From Caloranaerobacter sp050286925 (lineage in GTDB: Bacteria; Bacillota; Clostridia; Tissierellales; Thermohalobacteraceae): 64,000 nt of DNA. Numbering within the stretch: the stretch's first letter is position 1; the number at the start of each line of letters is the position of its first letter. The notes below the pieces were generated by a model that saw only the letters and a list, made by a program, of their open reading frames with translations, did not search any database and had not been told where the DNA came from. Of this stretch, positions 1-9,568 are shown one piece after another. Location: the NCBI RefSeq assembly GCF_050286925.1, contig NZ_JBFWFX010000001.1:186001-250000 (forward strand). Direction: 5' to 3'. The position numbers were made by a program, and so were the translations under genes.

Positions 1-1400
1 AAACAGCTATAGGAGCAGAAGTTGTTTCAAACTTATATTCCAAATGCGTTGAAGAGGGAAATTACAGAAACCTTATTACTACGAGTTGCCCTTCGGCTAA
101 CTATCTAATTGAAAGATACTATCCATCTTTAGTACAGTATATGATTCCAGTAGTTTCACCCATGATAGCGCATGGAAAGCTATTAAAAAAGATATATGGA
201 ATAGATAGTTATATAGTATTCATAGGGCCTTGTATTGCTAAAAAGCTTGAAGCGAATGAATTTCAGCATGATGATATTATCAATTCAGTTTTAACTTTTG
301 AAGAAATAGCTAATTGGTTAGAAGAAGAAAAAATTAATATAAAGGAACTTGAACCACAAGATTTTGATAATGAATCTTATAAGAAAGGGTGTGCTTTCCC
401 AATCAAAGGAGGAATACTTGCTAACTGCTTAGATAAAAATATTTCTAGTAAATATGAAATGATTCAAGTTGATGGGGTAGATGCATGTAAAGATATATTA
501 GATTGTATTAAGAATAACCTTATAAATGGAGTTTGTGTTGAGCTTAATATATGTAAAGGTAGTTGTATAGGTGGTCCTGGTATGCCAAAAGATGAAACGA
601 ATTTTTATCTTAGAGAGAAAAGAGTAAAAGATTATGTAAAGAAAAAGAAAAAATGTATAAATAGTGAAGTTTGTATTACTGAAGAATTAGATTTTTCAAA
701 GAAATTTTTCAATAAAGAATTAAAAATTGAAGTAGCTAGTGAAGAGGAAATTCAAAAGATATTAAGGAGTATGGGGAAATATAAAAAAGAGGATGAACTT
801 AACTGTAATTCATGTGGATACAGAACATGTAGAGAAAAGGCACAAGCTGTATATAATGGAATGTCAGAGATTAGCATGTGTTTACCTTTTATGAGAGCTA
901 AGGCTGAAAGTATAAGAAATGTGATATTTGAAAATACTCCTAACGTAATTATCCTATTAGATGATAATATGAATGTTTTAGACTTCAATCCTAAAGCTGA
1001 ATCGTTATTTGGAATAAAAGCCGATGAAATCAAAAATAAGCCTATTTCGATTTTAATTGAAGATGATTATTTTTATAAAGTGAAAGAGTCAAAGAAAAAT
1101 TTAATAGGTCAAAAAATATCTTATCCAAAATATGGTTTAGTATTTTATGCAAACATTGTATATCTTGAAGAGCAGGAAATTATTATGGCTATTATGACAG
1201 ATGTAACAGCAGAAGAGATGAATAAAAGAGAACTAGCAAGGGTTAAAGCGGAGACTATAAATGGGGCACAAAAAGTTATTGAGAAACAGATGAGAGTAGC
1301 CCAGGAAATTGCTAGTTTATTAGGAGAGACTACTGCTGAAACAAAAGTTATTTTAACAAAACTTAAGGAGATTGCTTTAGGTGAAGCAGGTGATATATAA
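1..1400 (+). CDS. Sensory-type [FeFe]-hydrogenase-like protein with Fe-S and PAS domains (5' truncated by window edge)
   Basis: The reading frame is open from the left edge (frame starting at base 3), so the N-terminus lies outside; the first internal ATG at 141 is not the start. About 465 residues are visible. In order: an H-cluster domain with three Cys motifs (TTSCPSA near visible residue 27, GPCIAKK near 77, NICKGSCIGG near 185), a four-Cys iron-sulfur motif (CNSCGYRTC) near residue 270, a PAS domain (about 305-405) and a C-terminal helical tail. There is no kinase domain. Aligned with the hydrogenase at 2595, the cluster-binding Cys of motif 1 is kept but the preceding Cys, which relays protons in catalytic enzymes, is Ser. 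Known group C sensory hydrogenases have this architecture and lie next to a PP2C phosphatase, as here. A redox or H2-sensing role is inferred. Confidence 0.85.
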   Translation, partial: TAIGAEVVSNLYSKCVEEGNYRNLITTSCPSANYLIERYYPSLVQYMIPVVSPMIAHGKLLKKIYGIDSYIVFIGPCIAKKLEANEFQHDDIINSVLTFEEIANWLEEEKINIKELEPQDFDNESYKKGCAFPIKGGILANCLDKNISSKYEMIQVDGVDACKDILDCIKNNLINGVCVELNICKGSCIGGPGMPKDETNFYLREKRVKDYVKKKKKCINSEVCITEELDFSKKFFNKELKIEVASEEEIQKILRSMGKYKKEDELNCNSCGYRTCREKAQAVYNGMSEISMCLPFMRAKAESIRNVIFENTPNVIILLDDNMNVLDFNPKAESLFGIKADEIKNKPISILIEDDYFYKVKESKKNLIGQKISYPKYGLVFYANIVYLEEQEIIMAIMTDVTAEEMNKRELARVKAETINGAQKVIEKQMRVAQEIASLLGETTAETKVILTKLKEIALGEAGDI

Positions 1401-2572
1401 TGGATTATTTTGTTGATGTTTCCTATGATAGTATTAATAAGGATGGCGAAGAACTGTGTGGTGATAAAGTAGAAGTGATACGTACAGATAATAGTATAAT
1501 AATTGTTATGGCTGACGGATTAGGAAGTGGAGTGAAAGCAAATATTTTAGCAACTTTGACAACTAAAATTGCAGGAACGATGTTGAAGGAAGGAGCTAGC
1601 ATTTACGAAACAGTTGACACAATAGCAAACACCCTTCCAGTTTGTAATGTAAGAAAACTGGCATATTCTACACTTGGAATTATAAAGATTCAAGATGATG
1701 GAACTGTCTACATAGTTGAAAATGATACTCCACCTTTATTTTTTATAAGAGATGGAGAAATAATTGATTTAGATAAAAGAGAAGTAAAAGTCAATGGTAA
1801 AGTTGTGCTCGAAAGTAATTTTAAATTAAAGCAAGGAGATACGCTTGTAATGGTCAGTGATGGAGTCATTCATGCTGGGGTAGGAGGAATACTTAATTTA
1901 GGTTGGCAATGGGATAATGTATCAGATTATCTAAAAAGACAGATAAAAAAAGGAAAGTCTGCTAAAAGTATATCTAAAAGTTTAATAGAGACTTGTAGAT
2001 GTCTATATATGGACAAGCCGGGAGATGATACTACAGTAGTAGCAGTAAGGATAAGAGAGCCGGAAATAATAAATCTATTTGCTGGGCCTCCTGAAGATAA
2101 GGAGAAAGATAGTTGGTTAGTAAAGAAATTTATGGAGAGTAAGGGGAAAAAGATAGTATGTGGCGGTACTGCAGCTAAAATAGTAAGTAGAGAGTTAAAT
2201 AGAGAAATAGTAGTTGATATCAGTACTGCAACTGCTGAAGTCCCTCCTATAGCTAGAATAAGAGGGATAGATTTGGTAACTGAAGGCGTACTTACATTGA
2301 GCAAGGCAGTTGAAAAAATAAAAAAATACATAGATACTTCATCAAAGACTGATAAAACATTTAACATAAAAGGGTCAGATGGAGCATCTTTGTTAGCTAA
2401 AGCTTTAATAGAAGATTGCACACATTTAAATCTTTGGGTAGGTAAAGCTGTCAATCCAGCTCATCAAAATCCTGATCTTCCTATAGATCTTAGTATAAAG
2501 CTTAAAGAAATAGAAGAATTAGAAAGACTTATGAAAAAGTTAGGGAAAAAAGTCAAAGTAACATATGTATAG
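1400..2572 (+). CDS. SpoIIE/PP2C-family serine phosphatase
   Basis: A 390-residue protein with a SpoIIE-type PP2C domain in the first ~230 residues: MADGLGSG near residue 38 and SDGV and GDDTT motifs that supply the metal-binding aspartates. The C-terminal ~160 residues form a separate domain of unclear function. The start overlaps the previous stop by one base (TAATG), so it is translationally coupled to the PAS-hydrogenase gene; the ferredoxin-type hydrogenase follows after 22 bp. Phosphatases beside sensory [FeFe] hydrogenases are known in clostridia, for example the hfs-type clusters, and are thought to pass a redox signal on by dephosphorylating a target protein. The target cannot be deduced from this window. 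Confidence 0.88.
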   Translation: MDYFVDVSYDSINKDGEELCGDKVEVIRTDNSIIIVMADGLGSGVKANILATLTTKIAGTMLKEGASIYETVDTIANTLPVCNVRKLAYSTLGIIKIQDDGTVYIVENDTPPLFFIRDGEIIDLDKREVKVNGKVVLESNFKLKQGDTLVMVSDGVIHAGVGGILNLGWQWDNVSDYLKRQIKKGKSAKSISKSLIETCRCLYMDKPGDDTTVVAVRIREPEIINLFAGPPEDKEKDSWLVKKFMESKGKKIVCGGTAAKIVSRELNREIVVDISTATAEVPPIARIRGIDLVTEGVLTLSKAVEKIKKYIDTSSKTDKTFNIKGSDGASLLAKALIEDCTHLNLWVGKAVNPAHQNPDLPIDLSIKLKEIEELERLMKKLGKKVKVTYV

Positions 2573-2594
2573 TAAAATTAAAGGAGGATAAAAA

Positions 2595-4055
2595 ATGAGG
2601 AAGTTTGAAAGTCAGGTTCAAATCAAAAAATATGAGGTTTTAAGAGAAGTATCTAGACTAGCAATGGAAGGAAAATTAGAAGAGAAATATCATGAAATTC
2701 CAAATAAAATAGTACCAGGGCCAGAAGCGACTACTAGATGTTGTATATATAAAGAAAGAGCTATAATTGCCGAAAGAGTAAAGTTAGCTATGGGTGGGAA
2801 TAAGGATAATGAAAATGTAATCGAAGTAATCGACTGTGCTTGTGATGAGTGCCCTATTAATCGATTTGTTGTTACTGAGGCTTGTAGAGGTTGTTTAGCT
2901 CATAGATGTGTTGATGTATGCCCTGTTGATGCTATCAGCATTATTGGGCATAAAGCGTACATAGATAGTAATAAGTGTATTGAATGTGGAAAGTGTAGAC
3001 AAGTGTGTCCATATAATGCAATAGCAGACGTTATGAGGCCTTGTAGAAAAGCTTGTCCAGTTGGAGCTATTTCAATAGATGAGAATAAGAAGGTCGTTAT
3101 AGATAACGAAAAGTGTATACAATGTGGAGCATGTGTATATCAATGTCCATTTGGAGCTATAATGGACAAGTCTTATATAGTTGATGTTATAGAGTTAATA
3201 AAAGAGGCGAAAAACAATAAAGACATAAGGGTTTATGCTATTATAGCTCCAGCCATATCAAGTCAATTTACATATGCAAAGATTGAACAGGTTGTAAGTG
3301 GAATAAAAAAATTAGGATTTCATGATGTGATAGAGGTTGCTTTAGGTGCTGATATAGTAGCTAAACATGAGGCAAAAGAATTTTCTGAAGTAATTGGAAA
3401 ACAAAAGTTTATGACTAGTTCGTGTTGCCCAGCATTTGTTTCTTACATATATAAGAGATATCCAATGCTTACAGATAAAATATCTAAATCAGTATCACCA
3501 ATGATTGCAGTATCAAGATTAATAAAAAGCATGGATGACAAAGCTAAGGTAGTTTTCATAGGCCCTTGTACAGCAAAGAAAATGGAAATAAAGCAGGATG
3601 ATTTGATAGATGCTACAGACTATGTAATAACTTTTGAAGAATTAGCTGCAATGTTAGATGCAGCGGAAATAAAACTTGAGTACTGTGAAGATGGAGTATT
3701 AGACAATGCTTCGTTTTTTGGTAGAATTTTTGCGAGAACTGGAGGACTAACTGAAGCAGTGAGACATGTAATAGATAGTGAAAAGTTAGATGTAGAATTT
3801 AAACCTGTAATATGTGATGGGATAAAAGAGTGTGATAAAATTCTAAAAATGGCAATGGTAAACAGGCTAAATGGCAACTTCATAGAAGGTATGGCATGCG
3901 TAGGTGGTTGTATTGGAGGAGCCGCTTCACTACATCATGGTCCTAAAGACAGAAACGAAGTAGACAAATATGGTAAGCTAGCAATGGAAAAGGATATCAA
4001 TGACAGTTTAAGGGTGTTTGATATAGAGAATTTAAAATTAGATAGAGAAATTTAA
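2595..4055 (+). CDS. [FeFe] hydrogenase with ferredoxin-type 4Fe-4S domains
   Basis: A 486-residue protein. Residues ~80-195 carry several Cys clusters (CLAHRCVDVCP, CIECGKCRQVCP, RKACP, CIQCGACVYQCP) typical of 4Fe-4S ferredoxin domains. The catalytic half has the three H-cluster motifs TSSCCPAF, GPCTAKK and EGMACVGGCIGG, with both Cys of the first motif present, unlike the upstream paralogue. The pattern (GPC rather than MPC, no GGGQP ending) fits group B-type enzymes. Predicted cytoplasmic, exchanging electrons between ferredoxin and protons/H2. The start is fixed by AAAGGAGG 8 bases upstream. It is the last gene of a three-gene operon and is followed by a strong terminator. Group assignment is by motif only. 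Confidence 0.9.
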   Translation: MRKFESQVQIKKYEVLREVSRLAMEGKLEEKYHEIPNKIVPGPEATTRCCIYKERAIIAERVKLAMGGNKDNENVIEVIDCACDECPINRFVVTEACRGCLAHRCVDVCPVDAISIIGHKAYIDSNKCIECGKCRQVCPYNAIADVMRPCRKACPVGAISIDENKKVVIDNEKCIQCGACVYQCPFGAIMDKSYIVDVIELIKEAKNNKDIRVYAIIAPAISSQFTYAKIEQVVSGIKKLGFHDVIEVALGADIVAKHEAKEFSEVIGKQKFMTSSCCPAFVSYIYKRYPMLTDKISKSVSPMIAVSRLIKSMDDKAKVVFIGPCTAKKMEIKQDDLIDATDYVITFEELAAMLDAAEIKLEYCEDGVLDNASFFGRIFARTGGLTEAVRHVIDSEKLDVEFKPVICDGIKECDKILKMAMVNRLNGNFIEGMACVGGCIGGAASLHHGPKDRNEVDKYGKLAMEKDINDSLRVFDIENLKLDREI

Positions 4056-4080
4056 TAAATATCAAAATAAAAAATAACGA

Positions 4081-4121
4081 AAAACAAACATATATCTGAA
4101 GGGTATATGTTTGTTTTTTTG
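4081..4121 (+). terminator. Rho-independent terminator of the hydrogenase operon
   Basis: AAACAAACATATA pairs with TATATGTTTGTTT across a short loop and is followed by a run of T. It closes the three-gene hydrogenase operon. Confidence 0.85.
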
Positions 4122-4135
4122 CATTTATAGTCTTC

Positions 4136-4165
4136 TTGTTATATCATAATAAAATAAGTTATAAT
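4136..4165 (+). promoter_or_regulatory. Sigma-A-type promoter for the DUF1385-prmC operon
   Basis: TTGTTA and TATAAT are separated by 18 bp, starting 15 bp after the terminator and ending 40 bp before the DUF1385 start codon. No operator is visible. Confidence 0.6.
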
Positions 4166-4205
4166 GTAATTATGTAGAAAATAATATAAGGAGTAGGCGA
4201 GAAAT

Positions 4206-5162
4206 ATGATATCAAAAATAAAAGATGCATTCAAAAAACCTAAACACAAAACTAGTATAGGTGGTCAGGCACTAATAGAAGGAGTAATGATGAAAGGTCC
4301 TAAAGAAATAGCTATAGCAGTAAGAGAACCAAATGGCAATATTAGATTAAAAAAAGAGCCTGTAAATTCTATTTCATCAAAGTATAGTTTTCTTAAGCTA
4401 CCTTTTATAAGAGGTAGTGTTATGCTAATAGAGGCAATGGTTGTAGGAGTCAAATCGTTGATGTATTCAGCCGAAGTATACGAAGTAGAGGAAGAAGAAC
4501 CAGGAGTCATAGACAGAGCTTTAGAAAAAATATTTAAAGATAAAACAGAAGATATAATGATTTATTTATCAGTTATTATATCTTTGTTTTTTACAGTTCT
4601 ATTATTCATATTAGCTCCTTCGTACCTAACTAACTTCTTAAAAGCTAAAATTAACAGCAATTTAGGGCTTAATTTAATTGAAGGAGTAATAAGAGTTTTT
4701 ATTTTCTTAATATACGTTTATAGCATATCTAAAATCAAAGATGTAAAAAGAGTGTTTGAGTACCACGGAGCTGAACATAAAACAATACATTGTTATGAAC
4801 ACGGAGAAGAATTGACGGTAGAGAATGCGAGAAAATACACTACACTTCATCCTAGATGTGGTACAAGTTTTATTTTTATGGTAATGATAGTAAGTATACT
4901 TGTATTTTCATTATTTGGATGGCCGAATCCACTATTGAGATTTATATTAAGAATAGTTTTACTACCAGTAATAGCAGGAATATCATATGAAATAAATAAA
5001 TATACAGGTAGAAGTGATAGCAAACTAGCTCAAATTGTTTCATATCCTGGACTTATGCTACAGAAAATAACTACTAGTGAACCAGACGATTCACAGCTAG
5101 AGGTAGCTATTGAAGCTTTAAAAGGAGTATTGGTTGAAGATAAGGAGGCTGACCTTTGGTAA
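4206..5162 (+). CDS. DUF1385 (YqhQ-like) integral membrane protein
   Basis: A 318-residue protein opening with the diagnostic DUF1385 motif GGQALIEGVMMKGP (residues ~19-32). Hydrophobic segments lie near residues 115-140, 155-175 and 220-260. A conserved HGAEHKTIHCYEHGE stretch and a TTLHPRCGTSF motif, rich in His and Cys, suggest metal binding. The family function is unknown to me. In many Firmicutes it sits directly before prmC and prfA, as here, and its stop overlaps the TTG start of prmC. The ribosome site AAGGAG lies 12 bases before the ATG. Confidence 0.9.
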   Translation: MISKIKDAFKKPKHKTSIGGQALIEGVMMKGPKEIAIAVREPNGNIRLKKEPVNSISSKYSFLKLPFIRGSVMLIEAMVVGVKSLMYSAEVYEVEEEEPGVIDRALEKIFKDKTEDIMIYLSVIISLFFTVLLFILAPSYLTNFLKAKINSNLGLNLIEGVIRVFIFLIYVYSISKIKDVKRVFEYHGAEHKTIHCYEHGEELTVENARKYTTLHPRCGTSFIFMVMIVSILVFSLFGWPNPLLRFILRIVLLPVIAGISYEINKYTGRSDSKLAQIVSYPGLMLQKITTSEPDDSQLEVAIEALKGVLVEDKEADLW

Positions 5163-6049
5163 AAGATTATACTATAAAATCCTTATTGCAAGAGGGTATA
5201 GAAATATTAAATGAGGGGAATTTAAAAACCCCTCTTCTTGATGCTCAGCTTATATTATGTTATACACTAGGTGTTGATAAACTATATATTTATACACATA
5301 GAGATGATAAAGTTAGTGATGAAGCTGTGGATAATTTTTTTGAATTTATAAATAGGCGAAAAGAAGGCTACCCAGTACAGTATATAATTGGCAGACAAGA
5401 ATTTATGGGGCTTGATTTTAATGTCGCAGAAGGTGTTTTAGTTCCAAGACCTGATACAGAGATTCTTGTTGAAAAAGTTATTGAAATTGTGAATAACAGT
5501 TTTCTGAAAGATAAAAAGCGGGTTAATATTGTAGATATAGGTACTGGTAGTGGGGCAATTACATTAAGTTTAGCTTATTATTTAAAAAATGCATTTGTAT
5601 ATTCTATTGATATAAGCAAAAAAGCTTTAGATGTGGCTGTAGAAAACTGCAAAAAATTTGAGTTAGAGGATAGAGTACTATTTTTAGAAGGTAGTTTATT
5701 TAAACCTCTATCAACACTTAATTTAGAAAATAATGTGGATATTATAGTATCTAATCCACCATATATTCCTACTGATGAGATTGAAAAACTTCAGATTGAA
5801 GTATCCAAATATGAGCCCAGGATAGCATTAGATGGTGGAAAGGATGGATTAGATTATTATAGGGAAATAGTTAAAGATTTAAGCAAGTATCTTACAAATA
5901 ATGGAGTTGTTGCTTTTGAGATAGGATATAATCAAGGGCAAGATGTTAAAAAACTTTTGGAAAATAGTGGATTATTTAAAAAGATTGAGATTATAAAGGA
6001 TTTAGCAGGACATGATAGAGTGGTAGTAGGTGAAAATTTATGTCTATAG
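5156..6049 (+). CDS. prmC: Peptide chain release factor N5-glutamine methyltransferase
   Basis: A 297-residue protein with an N-terminal helical substrate-binding domain, the SAM-binding motif DIGTGSGAI near residue 123 and the catalytic NPPY motif (SNPPYIP) near 200. It methylates the Gln of the GGQ motif in release factors; its substrate RF1 is encoded 1.2 kb downstream in the same operon. It starts with TTG preceded by AAGGAGG and overlaps the end of the DUF1385 gene by 7 bases, indicating translational coupling. Length and motifs are normal for the family. Confidence 0.95.
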   Translation: MVKDYTIKSLLQEGIEILNEGNLKTPLLDAQLILCYTLGVDKLYIYTHRDDKVSDEAVDNFFEFINRRKEGYPVQYIIGRQEFMGLDFNVAEGVLVPRPDTEILVEKVIEIVNNSFLKDKKRVNIVDIGTGSGAITLSLAYYLKNAFVYSIDISKKALDVAVENCKKFELEDRVLFLEGSLFKPLSTLNLENNVDIIVSNPPYIPTDEIEKLQIEVSKYEPRIALDGGKDGLDYYREIVKDLSKYLTNNGVVAFEIGYNQGQDVKKLLENSGLFKKIEIIKDLAGHDRVVVGENLCL

Positions 6050-6573
6050 TAAAATTGTTTTTAACTTTTTTTAAAATTGGTGCATTTACCTTTGGTGGAG
6101 GATATGCAATGATTCCTCTAATACAGGTAGAGGTAGTAGATAAAAATAAATGGATAGATAATGAAGAGTTTTTAGATATTATTGCTATTGCACAGTCTTC
6201 TCCTGGTGCGATAGCAGTAAATAGTGCCATATTTATAGGATATAAGCTAAGGGGGATTATTGGAGCTTTAGCATGTATGCTAGGAGTAATACTGCCTTCT
6301 TTTATAATAATTCTCATAATATCTATGTTCTTATTTAAATATAGAAATAATAAAATAGTTTCAAAAATATTTTTAGGTGTTAGACCAGCAGTTGTAGCAT
6401 TAATTATTTCAGCAGCATATAAGCTCACTAAAACTTCAAAAATTAAAAAGAAACTGCTAATTATTTCTTTAATTACTTTAATTTTAGTTGTATTTGTCAA
6501 GATAAGTCCTATAATAATAGTTTTAAGTGGTGGACTTGGAGCAGTTTTATATTATTGGGTATTAGGTACTTGA
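6040..6573 (+). CDS. CHR-family (chromate transporter-like) protein, first half-size subunit
   Basis: A 177-residue hydrophobic protein with the CHR signature FKIGAFTFGGGYAMIPLI near residues 9-26 and about five membrane segments. It is a single-domain CHR protein; such half-size proteins are encoded as adjacent pairs and are thought to act together in place of the fused two-domain ChrA. It overlaps the end of prmC by 10 bases and a paralogue follows after about 60 bp. The substrate is inferred only from the family name; many such pairs have no proven link with chromate. Confidence 0.85.
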   Translation: MSIVKLFLTFFKIGAFTFGGGYAMIPLIQVEVVDKNKWIDNEEFLDIIAIAQSSPGAIAVNSAIFIGYKLRGIIGALACMLGVILPSFIIILIISMFLFKYRNNKIVSKIFLGVRPAVVALIISAAYKLTKTSKIKKKLLIISLITLILVVFVKISPIIIVLSGGLGAVLYYWVLGT

Positions 6574-6632
6574 TTAAAAATGTAAAATTAGATAGACGAA
6601 TAGCGAGTAACCAAATCGAAGGGTGAACTATA

Positions 6633-7151
6633 ATGGTATATATAAAATTATTTATCTCTTTTTTGAAAATTGGTGCATTCAGCTTTGGCGGAGGATATGC
6701 AATGCTTACTCTCATCCAAGAAGAAATTATAACTAAAAATGGGTGGATTAATTTAAAGGAATTTGTTGATGTATTAGCAATATCACAAATGACGCCAGGG
6801 CCTATAGCAATAAATAGTGCTACTTTTTTAGGATATAAAATAGGAGGAATATTAGGAGCAGTAGTATCGACTTTAGCAGTTGTTACACCATCTTTAGTTA
6901 TTATTTTATTAATAGCTCATTTTTTAAAGAAATTTAAAGAATCGAAGTATGTCAACTGGTTTTTTAGAGGGTTAAGACCTGTAATAATAGGTTTAATTGC
7001 ATCCGCAGCAATTCTAGTAGCAAAAAACACAATAATAGATGTAAAAAGTTTAATAATAACATTAGCAATATTTTATCTTGTTACTTACAAAAAGCTTCAT
7101 CCGATATTATGTATAGTTATCGCAGGCGGATTAGGAGTAATATTATATTAA
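6633..7151 (+). CDS. CHR-family (chromate transporter-like) protein, second half-size subunit
   Basis: A 172-residue membrane protein with the same signature (FLKIGAFSFGGGYAML) and the MTPGPIAINSATFLGY motif near residue 50. It is clearly paralogous to the preceding gene and is the presumed partner half of a heterodimeric transporter with opposite membrane orientation, as proposed for paired short-chain CHR proteins. A GGTGAA ribosome site precedes the ATG. It sits between prmC and prfA, an insertion relative to the Bacillus order. Confidence 0.85.
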   Translation: MVYIKLFISFLKIGAFSFGGGYAMLTLIQEEIITKNGWINLKEFVDVLAISQMTPGPIAINSATFLGYKIGGILGAVVSTLAVVTPSLVIILLIAHFLKKFKESKYVNWFFRGLRPVIIGLIASAAILVAKNTIIDVKSLIITLAIFYLVTYKKLHPILCIVIAGGLGVILY

Positions 7152-7174
7152 TAGTAGTAAAAATATTAAAAATA

Positions 7175-7183
7175 TGTTATAAT
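7175..7183 (+). promoter_or_regulatory. Extended -10 promoter in front of prfA
   Basis: TGTTATAAT is an extended -10 element (TGnTATAAT) without a good -35 box. It ends 36 bp before the prfA start codon and could supply prfA independently of the upstream operon. Confidence 0.45.
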
Positions 7184-7219
7184 CTTAAATTAGACAATTT
7201 AGTTTCAGAGGTGAAAGAA

Positions 7220-8284
7220 ATGTTGGAGAAATTAAAGTTCTTAGAAGAAAAATATAAAGATTTAAGCATGAAAATAAGCGACCCAGAGATTATAAATAAA
7301 AGAAGTGAATGGCAGAAATATGTAAAAGAGCATGCAGAAATAGAACCAATAGTTATGAAGTACAGAGAGTACACTACAGTATCTAAGCAGTTAGATGAAG
7401 CAAAGGAAATGTTAAAAGAAAAGCTAGAAGATGATTTTAAAGATATGGTAAAGGAAGAAATTAAAGAGTTAACTGAAAAAAAAGAAAAACTAACAGAAGA
7501 ATTAAAACTGCTTTTAATTCCTAAAGACCCTAATGATGAGAAAAACGTTATAGTTGAGATTAGAGCTGGAGCTGGTGGAGATGAAGCAGGTATATTTGCT
7601 GGAGACCTTTTAAGAATGTATACAAGATATGCTGAAAGACAAGGTTGGAAAGTAGAAATAATGTCTTCAAACGAACAAGGAGTAGGTGGTTTTAAAGAAG
7701 TAATTTTTATGATAAAAGGTAAAGGTGCATATTCACGACTTAAGTATGAAAGTGGTGTTCACAGAGTTCAAAGAATTCCAGTTACAGAATCAGGTGGTAG
7801 AATACACACATCTACAGCTACTGTTGCAGTTTTACCAGAAGCAGATGACATAGACGTTCAAATAAATCCGAATGATGTTCGTATTGACGTGTTCCGTTCT
7901 TCAGGACATGGTGGACAAAGTGTTAACACAACAGATTCAGCGGTTAGATTGACACACATTCCGACGGGTATAGTAGTTTCATGTCAAGATGAAAAATCTC
8001 AGCTTAAGAACAAAGAGAAAGCATTCAAAATTCTTAAGGCTAGACTATACGATAAGCTTCAGGCAGAACGAAATGCAGAAATAGCTGAAGCAAGGAGAAG
8101 TCAGGTAGGTACAGGCGACAGAAGTGAAAGAATAAGAACATACAACTTCCCTCAAGGTAGGGTAACTGATCATAGAATTAATATGACTATATATAAATTA
8201 GACTCTTTCTTAGATGGAGATATTGACGAAATAATAGATGCTCTCATAACGAATGATCAGGCTGAAAAGTTAAAATCTATTTAG
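7220..8284 (+). CDS. prfA: Peptide chain release factor 1
   Basis: A 354-residue protein with an N-terminal coiled coil, the stop-codon recognition motif of RF1 (PVT in RIPVTESGGRIHTST) and the peptidyl-tRNA hydrolysis motif GGQ (SSGHGGQSVNTTDSAVR). It terminates translation at UAA and UAG and is the substrate of PrmC encoded upstream. The frame is open farther upstream, but ATG at 7220, preceded by CAGAGGTGAAAG, gives the normal family N-terminus (MLEKLKFLEEKYKDL). Confidence 0.97.
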   Translation: MLEKLKFLEEKYKDLSMKISDPEIINKRSEWQKYVKEHAEIEPIVMKYREYTTVSKQLDEAKEMLKEKLEDDFKDMVKEEIKELTEKKEKLTEELKLLLIPKDPNDEKNVIVEIRAGAGGDEAGIFAGDLLRMYTRYAERQGWKVEIMSSNEQGVGGFKEVIFMIKGKGAYSRLKYESGVHRVQRIPVTESGGRIHTSTATVAVLPEADDIDVQINPNDVRIDVFRSSGHGGQSVNTTDSAVRLTHIPTGIVVSCQDEKSQLKNKEKAFKILKARLYDKLQAERNAEIAEARRSQVGTGDRSERIRTYNFPQGRVTDHRINMTIYKLDSFLDGDIDEIIDALITNDQAEKLKSI

Positions 8285-8312
8285 TAATTAGAAGTTATGG
8301 GAGATGATTTAT

Positions 8313-9497
8313 TTGAATGAAGAATTTACCTTTTTGTTAGATATAGCTGTTATACTGATATTTGCGAATATTGGAGGGTATATCAGCCAAAAATTTAAAC
8401 AACCTGCAGTTTTAGGGCAAATATTAGCAGGACTTCTTTTAGGGCCTTCTGCTTTAAATCTTATAACTGTAAATATGTCTATTACTCACATGGCCGAGAT
8501 AGGGGTAATACTCCTAATGTTCATTGCGGGTTTAGAAACAGATATAGACGATTTAAAGGCATCCAGCAAATCTTCTACTTATATAGCACTTGGAGGAGTC
8601 CTAGTACCTTTTGTGCTAGGACTCCTAGCTATAAAATTGATTAGACCAAATGCTGATATTTCAGAGGGACTATTTGTAGGTGTAATTTTAACGGCCACTA
8701 GCGTTAGTATAACTGTGCAGGCTTTAAGAGAGTTGGGCAAACTTAGGACAAGGCAGGGTATAGGTATATTAGGTGCAGCTATAATAGATGATGTTATTGG
8801 AATTATTTTATTAACTCTGATTGTTGGAATTGTAAAGCCTTCTGAAAGTGGGAGTATATTAGTAGTTATATTCAAAATATTTTTATTTTTCATACTATCT
8901 ATAGTAGTCGGAACTATATTTTCAAAACTACTTACAAAATATTCACATATAATAAGCAAAGAGAATAGAGTTTTGACATATGCTCTTATATTTTGTTTTT
9001 CATTGGCATTCATTGCAGAAGAATTAGGTGTAGCTGCAATAATAGGAGCATATTTTACAGGTATAGTATTTTCGGTAACTCCTCATAGAAATAGAGTGTC
9101 GCATGAGATACAGAGAATTGCTTATGCATTATTTACTCCTATATTTTTTATAAATATTGGACTTATGGTTAAATTAGGCAATATTAGCCAAGGATTAGGT
9201 TTAAGTATTGTATTATTATTGATGGCGGTTATAGGTAAAATAATAGGTTGTGGTATAGGTGCCAAGCTATCTAACTTTACGAATAGAGAAGCATTGCAGA
9301 TAAGTATAGGTATGATTCCCAGGGCAGAAGTTGCTTTGATTGTTACGAATTTGGGAATTAAAATGGGTGTAATAGGAAATGATATATTTACAGCAGTTAT
9401 TTTAATAGTGTTAGTATCAACAATTATTACTCCACCATTATTAAAGTTAGTTTTCGAGAAAGAATCAGGACAAAGCAAGAAAGAGGAAGCATATTAG
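8313..9497 (+). CDS. Monovalent cation:proton antiporter, CPA2 family
   Basis: A 394-residue protein, hydrophobic throughout with about 12-13 membrane helices. It contains the Kef/NapA-type motifs GYISQKFKQPAVLGQILAGLLLGPS near the start, LLMFIAGLETD (residues ~70) and AAIIDDVIGIILL (near 155), whose paired Asp residues bind the cation. It lacks the C-terminal TrkA-N domain of Kef proteins. An ATG at 8304 is possible but overlaps the GGGAG ribosome site; TTG at 8313 has proper spacing and is preferred. It lies 28 bp after prfA and is probably cotranscribed. The transported ion (Na+ or K+) cannot be told. Confidence 0.88.
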   Translation: MNEEFTFLLDIAVILIFANIGGYISQKFKQPAVLGQILAGLLLGPSALNLITVNMSITHMAEIGVILLMFIAGLETDIDDLKASSKSSTYIALGGVLVPFVLGLLAIKLIRPNADISEGLFVGVILTATSVSITVQALRELGKLRTRQGIGILGAAIIDDVIGIILLTLIVGIVKPSESGSILVVIFKIFLFFILSIVVGTIFSKLLTKYSHIISKENRVLTYALIFCFSLAFIAEELGVAAIIGAYFTGIVFSVTPHRNRVSHEIQRIAYALFTPIFFINIGLMVKLGNISQGLGLSIVLLLMAVIGKIIGCGIGAKLSNFTNREALQISIGMIPRAEVALIVTNLGIKMGVIGNDIFTAVILIVLVSTIITPPLLKLVFEKESGQSKKEEAY

Positions 9498-9568
9498 ATT
9501 AGGTATTAGATTAAAAATTTAAAATTAAGACTTGTAATCATCAGTTTTCAGCTAACAGAAGTAGACTA

